NCBI GenBank assembly: GCA_045638265.1
Contig: JAZUBA010000023.1
Location: forward strand, 1-64,000
Source of the DNA: RGIG4140 sp045638265
GTDB lineage: Bacteria; Pseudomonadota; Alphaproteobacteria; CAAHEQ01; UBA3637
DNA length: 64,000 nucleotides
Direction: 5' to 3'
The first letter of the stretch is position 1; every line of letters starts with the position of its first letter. The translations under genes were made by a program, and so were the position numbers. Positions 44,560-52,101 of the stretch are shown in pieces. A model generated the notes under the pieces. The model was given only the letters and a program-made list of their open reading frames with translations, was not told the DNA's origin and made no database searches.

Positions 44560-45258
44560 ATGACACAATCTAATCAACCAAACTTAACACTCAGTAAACA
44601 ACAACTGACATTTGTTATATGTTTTTTACTTATGATCCCGCTGATATTGTTTATTCAAATATCAAAAGCGATTAGTAGTACTGTGTCGGAGGCAACATCG
44701 TTTCATCAACTTAAATGTACACATTCAGAAGGTTTTTGTGAAGTTTTACAATTCAAAGTGCTTCAATTTGATTACGTCGTAACAGAAAAAATACCAATCA
44801 ACAATGTTCAAAAGATTTTTTTGGGTAAAAAACGTTCGTATGATTCGTATGAAAAAAATAAAAAACGTTCGCGTGAAAAATATACATATAAGTTGCATTT
44901 AAAAACAACAAAAGGAAATATTCCGCTTGAAGTAACAGCAACCACCCACAACAAACAGGAAATTCAGGAATATCAAAATCAAATAATTGCATTTAACAAC
45001 TGGAAAAACAAAAAAACAGGAGATGTATTTGTATATCAAGAACCCAGTATTAATGGTCTTATCATTCTTTTTGGATTGTTTTGCGGTTTTGTTTTTTGTG
45101 CGTTTGCGCTTTATTCTTTTGTAATGTTTTTTAAAAGAAACAAAGATTTACGGGAAATTCTTCTTAAACAAATACAAAATGCATCAAACACAAAACAAGA
45201 AAAAAACAATTCAAATGATACCACTAAACACACAAACAATATAATTGAACGCATGTAA
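44560..45258 (+). CDS. Two-TM paralogue array, member 3
   Basis: 232 residues. TM1 about 15-35, then LKCTHSEGFCEVLQFKVLQF, KIPINNVQKIFLGKK, YTYKLHLKTTKGNIPLEVTA and DVFVYQEPS before TM2 (about 170-192). The tail ends NNIIERM, also seen in members 4 and 5. It begins one base after member 2. Function unknown. Confidence 0.72.
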   Translation: MTQSNQPNLTLSKQQLTFVICFLLMIPLILFIQISKAISSTVSEATSFHQLKCTHSEGFCEVLQFKVLQFDYVVTEKIPINNVQKIFLGKKRSYDSYEKNKKRSREKYTYKLHLKTTKGNIPLEVTATTHNKQEIQEYQNQIIAFNNWKNKKTGDVFVYQEPSINGLIILFGLFCGFVFCAFALYSFVMFFKRNKDLREILLKQIQNASNTKQEKNNSNDTTKHTNNIIERM

Positions 45259-45273
45259 AAAAGGAGAAAAAAC

Positions 45274-45567
45274 ATGGAAAACAAAAACGAACAAAATATG
45301 GCGAACGAAGAAAATATGATAAATAATTATAATGATTTTTCAAAACATTTACTTAAAAGACGCGCACCGTTTTTGATTTTCTTTGGGATTATGGCAACTA
45401 TTATCGGCATCAGCTGTTTTGTTGTAGACATAAATAAAGAAGAAACAGATATCGTTACATTGTTGGTAGACTTGATGGGTGTCACGCTGGGTTTATTATT
45501 GAGTGTTGGATTTATTCGTTTCTTGCTAAAAATGAAAAAGGAACAACAGCATCAAGAAAATGCGTAG
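45274..45567 (+). CDS. Small two-TM protein inside the array (not a paralogue)
   Basis: 97 residues. Acidic Asn-rich N-terminus, TM1 (PFLIFFGIMATIIGISCFVV) and TM2 (LVDLMGVTLGLLLSVGFIRF) with only a short loop between them, and a basic/Gln tail. It lacks the Cys pair and the KTTKG segment of its neighbours. AAAGGAG precedes the ATG. Unknown family; its placement suggests a partner of the array proteins. Confidence 0.65.
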   Translation: MENKNEQNMANEENMINNYNDFSKHLLKRRAPFLIFFGIMATIIGISCFVVDINKEETDIVTLLVDLMGVTLGLLLSVGFIRFLLKMKKEQQHQENA

Positions 45568-45602
45568 TTGCATAAAAAAATATTAAAGTCAAAGGAAAAA
45601 GT

Positions 45603-46223
45603 ATGAATAATGTCAAAAACATCAGCGTATTGAAAAACGGAAAAAGTGCGAACAATGTAAAACAGAATACTTGGTTAGGACTAATTGTCATATTCATTAT
45701 CGGATTAAGTTTTTTCTTAATCGGTGGATATACTTTTTTATCGGGCATACAGGTTTACCGGATGAATTGTTCACATTCGGCAGGATATTGCGAAGTTTTG
45801 AAGTATAATTTATCTGAAAATGAATATAAACTCAAACATAAAGTACCAATCCGTTCCATTCAGGAAATGTATTTGGATAAACATAAATCCACAAGTAACA
45901 AAGGAAAAACAAAATATACTTATCGTTTGTTTTTAAAAACGACAAAAGGGAATATTGATCTTGAAACAATGTACACAAACATAGGTATGTCAGACAGAAA
46001 AAAACAGGTTGCTTTATTTAAAAATTGGCAAAACAATCGTGATGGAAATACCTACACATATCAGGAAGGCAGAGGAAAAGGGATGATGTCTTTGATATTT
46101 GTTTTCATCGGTTTTGGTCTTTTATGTTTGCTTGTGAAAGGGTTTTTCATGCAAAGAAAAGCAAATAAACAAAGAGAAATCAACAATCCCACTCGTTCTG
46201 AAAATGCCATAGAACGCATGTAA
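45603..46223 (+). CDS. Two-TM paralogue array, member 4
   Basis: 206 residues. TM1 about 23-44, then MNCSHSAGYCEVLKYNLSEN, KHKVPIRSIQEMYLDKHK, YTYRLFLKTTKGNIDLETMY, LFKNWQNNRDGNTYTYQEGRG, TM2 about 158-176, tail ending ENAIERM. Very similar to member 5 in every block, so the duplication is comparatively recent. AAAGGA precedes the ATG. Confidence 0.73.
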   Translation: MNNVKNISVLKNGKSANNVKQNTWLGLIVIFIIGLSFFLIGGYTFLSGIQVYRMNCSHSAGYCEVLKYNLSENEYKLKHKVPIRSIQEMYLDKHKSTSNKGKTKYTYRLFLKTTKGNIDLETMYTNIGMSDRKKQVALFKNWQNNRDGNTYTYQEGRGKGMMSLIFVFIGFGLLCLLVKGFFMQRKANKQREINNPTRSENAIERM

Positions 46224-46247
46224 AAAATAGATAAAAGGGGTGTATAA

Positions 46248-46880
46248 ATGGCACGACGCAGACGCAAAAAGTATGAAAAAAATAAAGAAACAAGCTTTGT
46301 TTTTTGGTTTGGGAGCTGTATTATACTGGTTATCGGATTAGGCTTTTTTTTAGGTGCCGGATATATTCATACAATAGCGTCTCAGGTTTATCAGATGAAA
46401 TGTGCTCATTCTGTCGGATATTGCGAAATTTCACAATATGATTTATCTAAACAGGACTATGTCTTGAAACATAAAGTTCCGATAAATATAATTGAAAAAA
46501 TGTATTTAGATAAAAAGGAACGCCGACAAAATGGCAAAAAAATATATGTAAGTCGGTTGATTTTAAAAACGACAAAAGGATCTTATTTTCTTGATGCAAT
46601 GGATACCAATATCGGTTCTTCTGGGAAAAATGATGAAATTCGGTTGTTTAAAAATTGGAAAGACGGACAGGGGAAAAATTTATATATTTATCAGGAAACC
46701 TCAGCCAATGCACATTTCTTATTGATGTTTGTCTGGATCGGTGCTTTTCTCTTATTTTTATTTCTGCTTCTTATTTTTTTCAGAATTAGGTATGTTATAC
46801 GGAAAAAATATCAATCTGTTAAGACCGATCCTCATACCATGGTGTCTAAACGCTCAAACAACGTGATAGAACGGATGTAA
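46248..46880 (+). CDS. Two-TM paralogue array, member 5
   Basis: 210 residues. Arg-rich N-terminus (ARRRRKKYEKNK), TM1 about 17-40, MKCAHSVGYCEISQYDLSKQ, KHKVPINIIEKMYLDKKE, RLILKTTKGSYFLDAMDT, LFKNWKDGQGKNLYIYQET, TM2 about 163-182, tail ending SNNVIERM. AAAGGGG precedes the ATG. Function unknown. Confidence 0.73.
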   Translation: MARRRRKKYEKNKETSFVFWFGSCIILVIGLGFFLGAGYIHTIASQVYQMKCAHSVGYCEISQYDLSKQDYVLKHKVPINIIEKMYLDKKERRQNGKKIYVSRLILKTTKGSYFLDAMDTNIGSSGKNDEIRLFKNWKDGQGKNLYIYQETSANAHFLLMFVWIGAFLLFLFLLLIFFRIRYVIRKKYQSVKTDPHTMVSKRSNNVIERM

Positions 46881-46903
46881 AATAGAATACGAAAAGGTAC
46901 AAA

Positions 46904-47641
46904 ATGAACAATCTGTCAAAAAATAAATCAATAACACAAAAATTATGGTTATTCATCATTGCATTTTTGGGTATCGGCTGTTTTTTATTTATAAAAGGCA
47001 TGGAAATATATAAAACAGAATGTTCTCATTCTGCCGGATATCGTCATATTCAAAAATATGATATATCAAAACAGGATTTTGTGTTACAACAAAAAATACC
47101 TCTGACAGAAATTACGGGTTTGAATTGGGAGAGTTACAACTCTACGTGGCGTTTGTATCTGCAAACAACGAGAGATAAATTTCCGATTGAAGCCATGTAT
47201 AGTAGTATCAATGGAGAAGAACGATATCTGAATGTTACTTCATTTTATTATTGGCTCAATGATAAAACAGAAGATACATTTATATATCAGGAAAAAAGAT
47301 ATCTGACATGGTTTTCGCTGATATTTATTATTTTAGGGTTGTTTTTTCTGTGTATCAAAATGAAGATAACTAAAATGTATGATAAGCCAACGGATAACGG
47401 ATATTATTCTGTTCAGCAACATAATTATCAATATGGCGAAACCGGCATCATAACACAACCAATGGAAGAATCTCAAAAACCATGGTATCAATGGATTTCT
47501 TTGCTTTTGAGTTTTGAACAGAAGAAAGGTCATGTTTGGCTTGAAGGAGAAACCATAAAACCTAAAAACGAAAGCAAATGGTACTTTTTGGGCATCATTA
47601 TTTGTGTTGTACTGGGTCTTATTTATTTTTTGGAGAAATGA
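46904..47641 (+). CDS. Two-TM paralogue array, member 6 (diverged, third TM)
   Basis: 245 residues. TECSHSAGYRHIQKYDISKQ keeps the first Cys but the second is lost (GYR instead of GYC). The later blocks QQKIPLTEITGLNWE, YLQTTRDKFPIEAMYSS and DTFIYQEKR follow the family order. After TM2 (about 132-150) comes an extra 95 residues with a third hydrophobic segment (WYFLGIIICVVLGLIYFLE) at the C-terminus, and the IERM tail is missing. It is the last gene before the terminator. Confidence 0.72.
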   Translation: MNNLSKNKSITQKLWLFIIAFLGIGCFLFIKGMEIYKTECSHSAGYRHIQKYDISKQDFVLQQKIPLTEITGLNWESYNSTWRLYLQTTRDKFPIEAMYSSINGEERYLNVTSFYYWLNDKTEDTFIYQEKRYLTWFSLIFIILGLFFLCIKMKITKMYDKPTDNGYYSVQQHNYQYGETGIITQPMEESQKPWYQWISLLLSFEQKKGHVWLEGETIKPKNESKWYFLGIIICVVLGLIYFLEK

Positions 47642-47696
47642 ACGGATTGCCTCTAACAGAATAGCCTTGTCAGACGATCTGTTTACCTCTATCAAA

Positions 47697-47750
47697 GAAA
47701 GCCGAACTCCTACAATTAACACCTGTTTTGTTTTCGGCTTTTTCTTTTGA
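47697..47750 (+). terminator. Terminator of the membrane-protein array
   Basis: 9-bp stem AAAGCCGAA (47698-47706)/TTCGGCTTT (47733-47741) with a 26-base loop and a following TTCTTTT. Confidence 0.6.
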
Positions 47751-47837
47751 TAGGCACTTTTTATATCAAAAATCCGTTCAAAAAAAATGAACGAATCAAT
47801 GAAACGATTTGACGGAGATATTGAGATCAAATCAATT

Positions 47838-48596
47838 TTACTTGGCAAATAAAGTGTTGATGTTGTGTTTTTGTAAAACATCTGCCAAAGCTTCAATTTC
47901 GGCTTTTTCAGGCTCACGTGTATTGGCTAACGGATAAGGCATACCCAACGCTTCCCACTTAAAAATACCATATTTGTGATATGGCAAAATTTCTACCAAT
48001 TCCACATTGTCATATGGCTTAATAAATTGCGCAAATTTCTCGGCATAATCAAGAGAATCGTTTAAATTCGGCACGACAACCCAACGAACCCATGTCCGAA
48101 TACCTTTTTTGTGTAATGCTTCCAAAAAGGCAAATGTGCGGTCATTAGACAAACCGGTCAATTTTTTGTGTTCATCTGAAATGATGTGTTTCACATCTAA
48201 CATCACCAAATCAACATTATCTAACAACATATCAGTATCGTCATCAATGTTTGTTGTCCCTGCCGTATCAATAGCAATATGAATATTGCGTCGTTTTAAT
48301 TCTTTAAACACGGGAATAAGAGCTTTTTTCTGTAACAACGGTTCACCGCCGGAAAACGTTACACCTCCTTTTGAAAAACGCATAAACGTTTCATATTTCA
48401 CAATTTCAGCGACCAATTCTTTACCGCTGACTTCCCGTCCGCCTTTGGCATTCCATGTATCCGGATTATGACAATATTGACATTTTAAAGGACATCCTTG
48501 TGTGAAAACAACAAACCGTATTCCCGGACCGTCAACCGTCCCTGCACTTTCATACGAATGAATACGAATTTTTGTTTCACTTAATGCCGTCATCAT
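47838..48596 (-). CDS. pflA: Pyruvate formate-lyase activating enzyme
   Basis: 252 residues. A radical SAM enzyme that makes the glycyl radical in pyruvate formate-lyase under anaerobic conditions. The cluster motif is CPLKCQYCHNP (CxxxCxxC), preceded by GTVDGPGIRFVVFTQG and followed by GGVTFSGGEPLLQ; VRWVVVPNLNDS and VEILPYHKYG are also typical. The start at 48596 has GGAAG upstream and lies within the predicted transcript; an earlier in-frame ATG at 48659 lies upstream of the promoter's -10. The lyase itself is not in the window. It implies an anaerobic fermentative lifestyle. Confidence 0.94.
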   Translation of the reverse strand: MMTALSETKIRIHSYESAGTVDGPGIRFVVFTQGCPLKCQYCHNPDTWNAKGGREVSGKELVAEIVKYETFMRFSKGGVTFSGGEPLLQKKALIPVFKELKRRNIHIAIDTAGTTNIDDDTDMLLDNVDLVMLDVKHIISDEHKKLTGLSNDRTFAFLEALHKKGIRTWVRWVVVPNLNDSLDYAEKFAQFIKPYDNVELVEILPYHKYGIFKWEALGMPYPLANTREPEKAEIEALADVLQKHNINTLFAK

Positions 48597-48642
48597 ATTT
48601 TTTTCTTCCTTTTCAATGGTTTTACGATTTAAAATTTGGCGA

Positions 48643-48671
48643 ATTATATCAAAATTCATTCAAAAAGTCAA
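48643..48671 (-). promoter_or_regulatory. Promoter of pflA
   Basis: On the minus strand TTGACT (48671-48666), a 17-base spacer, TATAAT (48648-48643). It gives a leader of about 40 bases and fixes the pflA start downstream of it. Confidence 0.7.
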
Positions 48672-48740
48672 GCAGTTTTATCAGATGGACCCCAAAACAA
48701 CACAAAAATAAGAATATGATGCGTATGTTGTTTTTTTATC

Positions 48741-48770
48741 TTGACAGACAGTTTGTTTTTCAGTCATAAT
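48741..48770 (+). promoter_or_regulatory. Promoter of the small secreted protein gene
   Basis: TTGACA (48741-48746), an 18-base spacer, CATAAT (48765-48770), 37 bases before the ATG at 48808. Confidence 0.6.
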
Positions 48771-48807
48771 ATTGTAAACATTTATTTTAAAACTGAAAGG
48801 AAAAACA

Positions 48808-49164
48808 ATGAAAACACCAAAAATTTGTACACTGGTTGCATTCGGTTTAATGTTTGGTTTAAGCAGTGTATCGGCAACGGCGGAAGATGTTTCTGCTTTA
48901 TTGCAAAGCGAAATAACAGAGATTAAAGCCACTTTTTCAAAAATTGCCGATGATGCCGTCAATGACGAGGTAAAAAACTGCATTTTAAAAGAATCAAATT
49001 CAGTGATTGATTCACAAGGTTTTCAACAAAAATTAGCCTATTGTATTGAAAATGAAACACAACCGAAAACGGTTAAAGGTTTAACAGATACAGAAGCACA
49101 ATGCTTTTCATTAAGATATAGTTTATTGCGTACAATAACCGATAAATGTGCTCCTAAATATTAA
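48808..49164 (+). CDS. Small secreted hypothetical protein
   Basis: 118 residues. A signal peptide (MKTPKICTLVAFGLMFGLSS..ATA) precedes an alpha-helical mature domain of about 92 residues with four Cys (NCILK, YCIEN, QCFSL, KCAPKY), probably forming two disulfides in the periplasm. I do not recognise the family. AAGGA precedes the ATG; own promoter and terminator. Confidence 0.75.
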   Translation: MKTPKICTLVAFGLMFGLSSVSATAEDVSALLQSEITEIKATFSKIADDAVNDEVKNCILKESNSVIDSQGFQQKLAYCIENETQPKTVKGLTDTEAQCFSLRYSLLRTITDKCAPKY

Positions 49165-49185
49165 GCAAAAGCAACCGGAATAACA

Positions 49186-49221
49186 CCCCTCAATCGTCTT
49201 TTGGTTGAGGGGCTTTTTTTG
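49186..49221 (+). terminator. Terminator of the small secreted protein gene
   Basis: Perfect 8-bp stem CCCCTCAA (49186-49193)/TTGAGGGG (49205-49212) and a T-run. Confidence 0.85.
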
Positions 49222-49281
49222 TTTATGGCAAAAATGCCTTGCTTTTCTCATATGCCCCATCAACACAAACCCGATATTATG

Positions 49282-50607
49282 CTACCAACCCGCCAAATTT
49301 TGACGTTTATCTGCCAAAAACATTTGCTCAATATTGCCTTTTCCGTTACAAAATATCGGCTCATCGGCTTCTTCATAAACCGGTTCGGCAAAAGTCAAAG
49401 CCAACGCATCACCAAAATCGGGGGAGCGTCCCAATCGGCGTTTCAAACCTGCCTTTTCTTCCAACTGCAAACGCCCTTGCTTATCATACATTTTATTCAC
49501 ATCACACAAATCATCGCTGATTTCCTGCATATTCGGTAACATAACCGGCACAGTATCACTCAGCCATTGGCGGATATTATCCCACATTTCCGCCCGTCTG
49601 TTGACATATCTGTCCGCCTGATAAGCTTTTTCGCCAAAACCGACAGCCCGTATAATATGACGAAAACCTCTGTCCGTCAAGATATCATACACCCCTGCGC
49701 CGACACCGCCAACATCTAAAAACACCCGTTGCGGATGAAGTGTTTTGATAAAATGCGTTGCAATATTGGCAATTTCAACCGTATCTTTTTTCCGATAAGA
49801 AACAAATTTTTCACACACTCTGCCCCGCCGAAAACAAAACACTGTTGCGTCATCGCCAAAACGGGCAATGTCTACCCCAATCACAAGCGGACTTTTGGTT
49901 GAAATATATTTCGGCTGTTGAGCCCGACGGACAGATTCGGCAGAAATCAGCTTACTATCACCATTCAAAACAGGCTCACCCAACCAGATATGTGCATAAT
50001 CAGAGGGATTAGTCGCTTTACATTTTTCGGCCAATCGTACCATTTCTTTCGGACAAAAGGGGTTTTCATTGTAATTCACTTTTTGCACCCATACATTTTC
50101 ATCGGGATTAGAAGCAACCGCCACCCAAACAGGGTCATTTTCAAGCTCTCGGTTCATACTAATCCAAATTTCCGAGTCCGGCTTACGAATAGTCGGCTCC
50201 AACACATCCCACGATTTTTTACTGATACATTGCGCTTCCTCAATCCATGCAATATCCGCCCCTTCCAGCGATTTAATTTTTTGCGGATCTTGATCACGCA
50301 AACCCTTAAACACAAAAACGGTTCCTGTCATTTTATTTTCAATTTTCGTATCATAAACCTGATAATCCGACAATTGATAATAGGCAATCCTATCTGCCAA
50401 CAACTTATGAACGGAATCTTTAATAGAACTTTGAATTTCACGCAGACAGACAATAAACAGTTTTTTCATTCGTCCCAACACAAGCAGACTATCGGCAAAT
50501 GCATAAGATTTACCCCCTGCCCGACCGCCATAACATAATTTGATACGTTTTTTCATCTGAGTAAGCGGACGAAAAACTGCCGGAATTTTAATTTTCAATT
50601 CTTTCAT
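49282..50607 (-). CDS. Phage terminase large subunit
   Basis: 441 residues. ATP-driven DNA packaging motor with C-terminal nuclease, PBSX/Terminase_3-like. The ATPase has KLCYGGRAGGKSYAFADSLL (Walker A variant) and LEGADIAWIEEAQCISKKSW (Walker B with catalytic Glu). The nuclease part has VIGVDIARFGDDATVFCFRRG and VFLDVGGVGAGVYDIL, with the acidic residues of an RNase H fold. GGAGG precedes the ATG at 50607. No insertion or stop breaks it, so it may be functional even though only a few phage genes are nearby. Confidence 0.88.
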   Translation of the reverse strand: MKELKIKIPAVFRPLTQMKKRIKLCYGGRAGGKSYAFADSLLVLGRMKKLFIVCLREIQSSIKDSVHKLLADRIAYYQLSDYQVYDTKIENKMTGTVFVFKGLRDQDPQKIKSLEGADIAWIEEAQCISKKSWDVLEPTIRKPDSEIWISMNRELENDPVWVAVASNPDENVWVQKVNYNENPFCPKEMVRLAEKCKATNPSDYAHIWLGEPVLNGDSKLISAESVRRAQQPKYISTKSPLVIGVDIARFGDDATVFCFRRGRVCEKFVSYRKKDTVEIANIATHFIKTLHPQRVFLDVGGVGAGVYDILTDRGFRHIIRAVGFGEKAYQADRYVNRRAEMWDNIRQWLSDTVPVMLPNMQEISDDLCDVNKMYDKQGRLQLEEKAGLKRRLGRSPDFGDALALTFAEPVYEEADEPIFCNGKGNIEQMFLADKRQNLAGW

Positions 50608-50617
50608 AATACCTCCA

Positions 50618-50938
50618 TTATTCAATATAATCAATTTCATCAGACATCTGATTTTGTTTGAAATCCGACTGCTGAGACTGTTCAATGAACTCCACCAAAA
50701 CCTTTGGCAATGCTTCTGTTATTTTTTCTTTCTCTTTTTTATCATGATACAACCCAAAAAGTTTTCCTTTTAATTCTTCAGCTTTAAGCGCCGCCGAAAA
50801 ATCAGGTTTAGGGGATAAAGAAAGAGCTGTTTGCTGAATGGCACACAAGTTTTGAAAACTGTCATTCAGCGAATAAAAACACGTTTCATCAGATAAAGAA
50901 TCAGACAAAAGCATTTGATTTTTTAAAATATTTTGCAT
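50618..50938 (-). CDS. Small phage-cluster protein
   Basis: 106 residues, acidic, helical, beginning MQNILKNQMLLSDS. AGGAGG sits immediately upstream of the ATG at 50938. It ends 10 bases before the terminase start, the usual place for a small terminase subunit, and the size fits, but I see no helix-turn-helix motif that proves it. Confidence 0.6.
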   Translation of the reverse strand: MQNILKNQMLLSDSLSDETCFYSLNDSFQNLCAIQQTALSLSPKPDFSAALKAEELKGKLFGLYHDKKEKEKITEALPKVLVEFIEQSQQSDFKQNQMSDEIDYIE

Positions 50939-51083
50939 AAAACCTCCTATATACAAATAAAAAAACAGACATAATTAATATTTTTTTTACTTTTTTTGTT
51001 GCACATCGTACAAAAATATGATATTCTTAATACCAGTTGAACAAAAACCTCAACGATTAACCCATAACAAAAGGAGAAAAAAA

Positions 51084-51884
51084 ATGAGTGAACAAAAGAA
51101 AACACACTCCCAAACTGTAGAAGAACGCATAAAAGAACTTGACGCTTGGGAACGCAGAATTCTTCAAATGCCGACAAAGGAAGAAGAAATACAAACAAAA
51201 CTTGATAAGTTTACCGAAAATATTGAAGCCGAAGTTAAATTCTCTAAAAACTATGAAAAAATTGAACAACTTATCAATAACAGTAACGATAAAAAAGAAA
51301 TCGAAAAGAAAGATGATCAAGTTGATCAAATTGTCAAGGACAACGGCAATAAAAAAGAAATTGAACAATTTGATGATCTTGTAAACAGACCGACTTCTAA
51401 AGAAGCTCAATTAATTACTGATGCATTAAAATCTAACGATCCTAAAAAAATTGAAGAACTCATCAAACATGTCGACAGCAAAAAAGAATTTAATCAAACT
51501 GCTGATTACAAATTTGATAAAAAAGAAGCTCAACAATTTGCTGATGCCTTACAATCTAACGATCCTAAAAAAATTGAAGAACTCATCAAACATGTTGACA
51601 GCAAAAAAGGACTTAATCAAACTGCTGATTACAAATTTGATAAAAAAGAAGCTCAACAATTTGCGGATGCCTTGAAATCAAAAGATATTTCAAAAATCCC
51701 TAATACCATAAGCAAAGAAGAAAGCAAAGAAGAAAGCAAAGAATTCTTGGAAAAAGTTGGTACTGAAAAATCTTCATTAAACAAATTATTGGCACAAAGC
51801 GGTCAACAATTGGATATGGCAACACTTAACAACGCTATGGAAATTTCAAACATCCAACAAAACAAATCATCACAAGAAAGATAA
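51084..51884 (+). CDS. Internally repeated coiled-coil protein
   Basis: 266 residues, very rich in Lys, Glu, Asp and Gln, and predicted helical throughout, with no signal peptide. Residues about 112-220 consist of two complete 41-residue repeats and a partial third containing SNDPKKIEELIKHVDSKK and NQTADYKFDKKEAQQFADAL. AAAGGAG precedes the ATG at 51084; earlier in-frame starts have no ribosome site. It lies on the opposite strand between the two blocks of phage genes. Function unknown. Confidence 0.75.
   Translation: MSEQKKTHSQTVEERIKELDAWERRILQMPTKEEEIQTKLDKFTENIEAEVKFSKNYEKIEQLINNSNDKKEIEKKDDQVDQIVKDNGNKKEIEQFDDLVNRPTSKEAQLITDALKSNDPKKIEELIKHVDSKKEFNQTADYKFDKKEAQQFADALQSNDPKKIEELIKHVDSKKGLNQTADYKFDKKEAQQFADALKSKDISKIPNTISKEESKEESKEFLEKVGTEKSSLNKLLAQSGQQLDMATLNNAMEISNIQQNKSSQER
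51412..51690 (+). repeat. 123-bp tandem repeat within the coiled-coil gene
   Basis: Unit length 123 bp (41 codons), two full copies and a partial third. Stretches such as ctaacgatcctaaaaaaatt recur unchanged, so the duplication is recent or kept uniform by recombination. Confidence 0.85.
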
Positions 51885-51907
51885 CTTGTTCTGTGGATAA
51901 TCATTCA

Positions 51908-51941
51908 AACACCTACTGATTTTTCGGTAGGTGTTTTTTTA
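51908..51941 (+). terminator. Terminator of the coiled-coil gene
   Basis: Stem ACACCTAC/GTAGGTGT with a 10-base loop and seven T residues. Confidence 0.8.
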
Positions 51942-52035
51942 TATATTTCACATTCCCCATATATCCGCTACTGTTTACAAAATAATATCTCATCTAATTC
52001 ACTCCCCCAAAAAAATACGCAAAATAAAAAAAAGA

Positions 52036-52064
52036 TTGAAATTAAATACAATTTTATTTATAAT
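52036..52064 (+). promoter_or_regulatory. Promoter of the prepilin-like gene at 52102
   Basis: TTGAAA (52036-52041), a 17-base spacer, TATAAT (52059-52064). No GTTGCA palindrome is present, unlike the promoters at 348, 25718 and 60647. Confidence 0.6.
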
Positions 52065-52101
52065 ATAAAGATATAATATTTTAATTTTAGGGGAACAACA
52101 T

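Noticed and set aside
47333..47917. Minus-strand ORF of 194 residues
   Set aside because: It lies antisense to member 6 of the array and overlaps pflA; composition is that of a shadow frame and no ribosome site is present.
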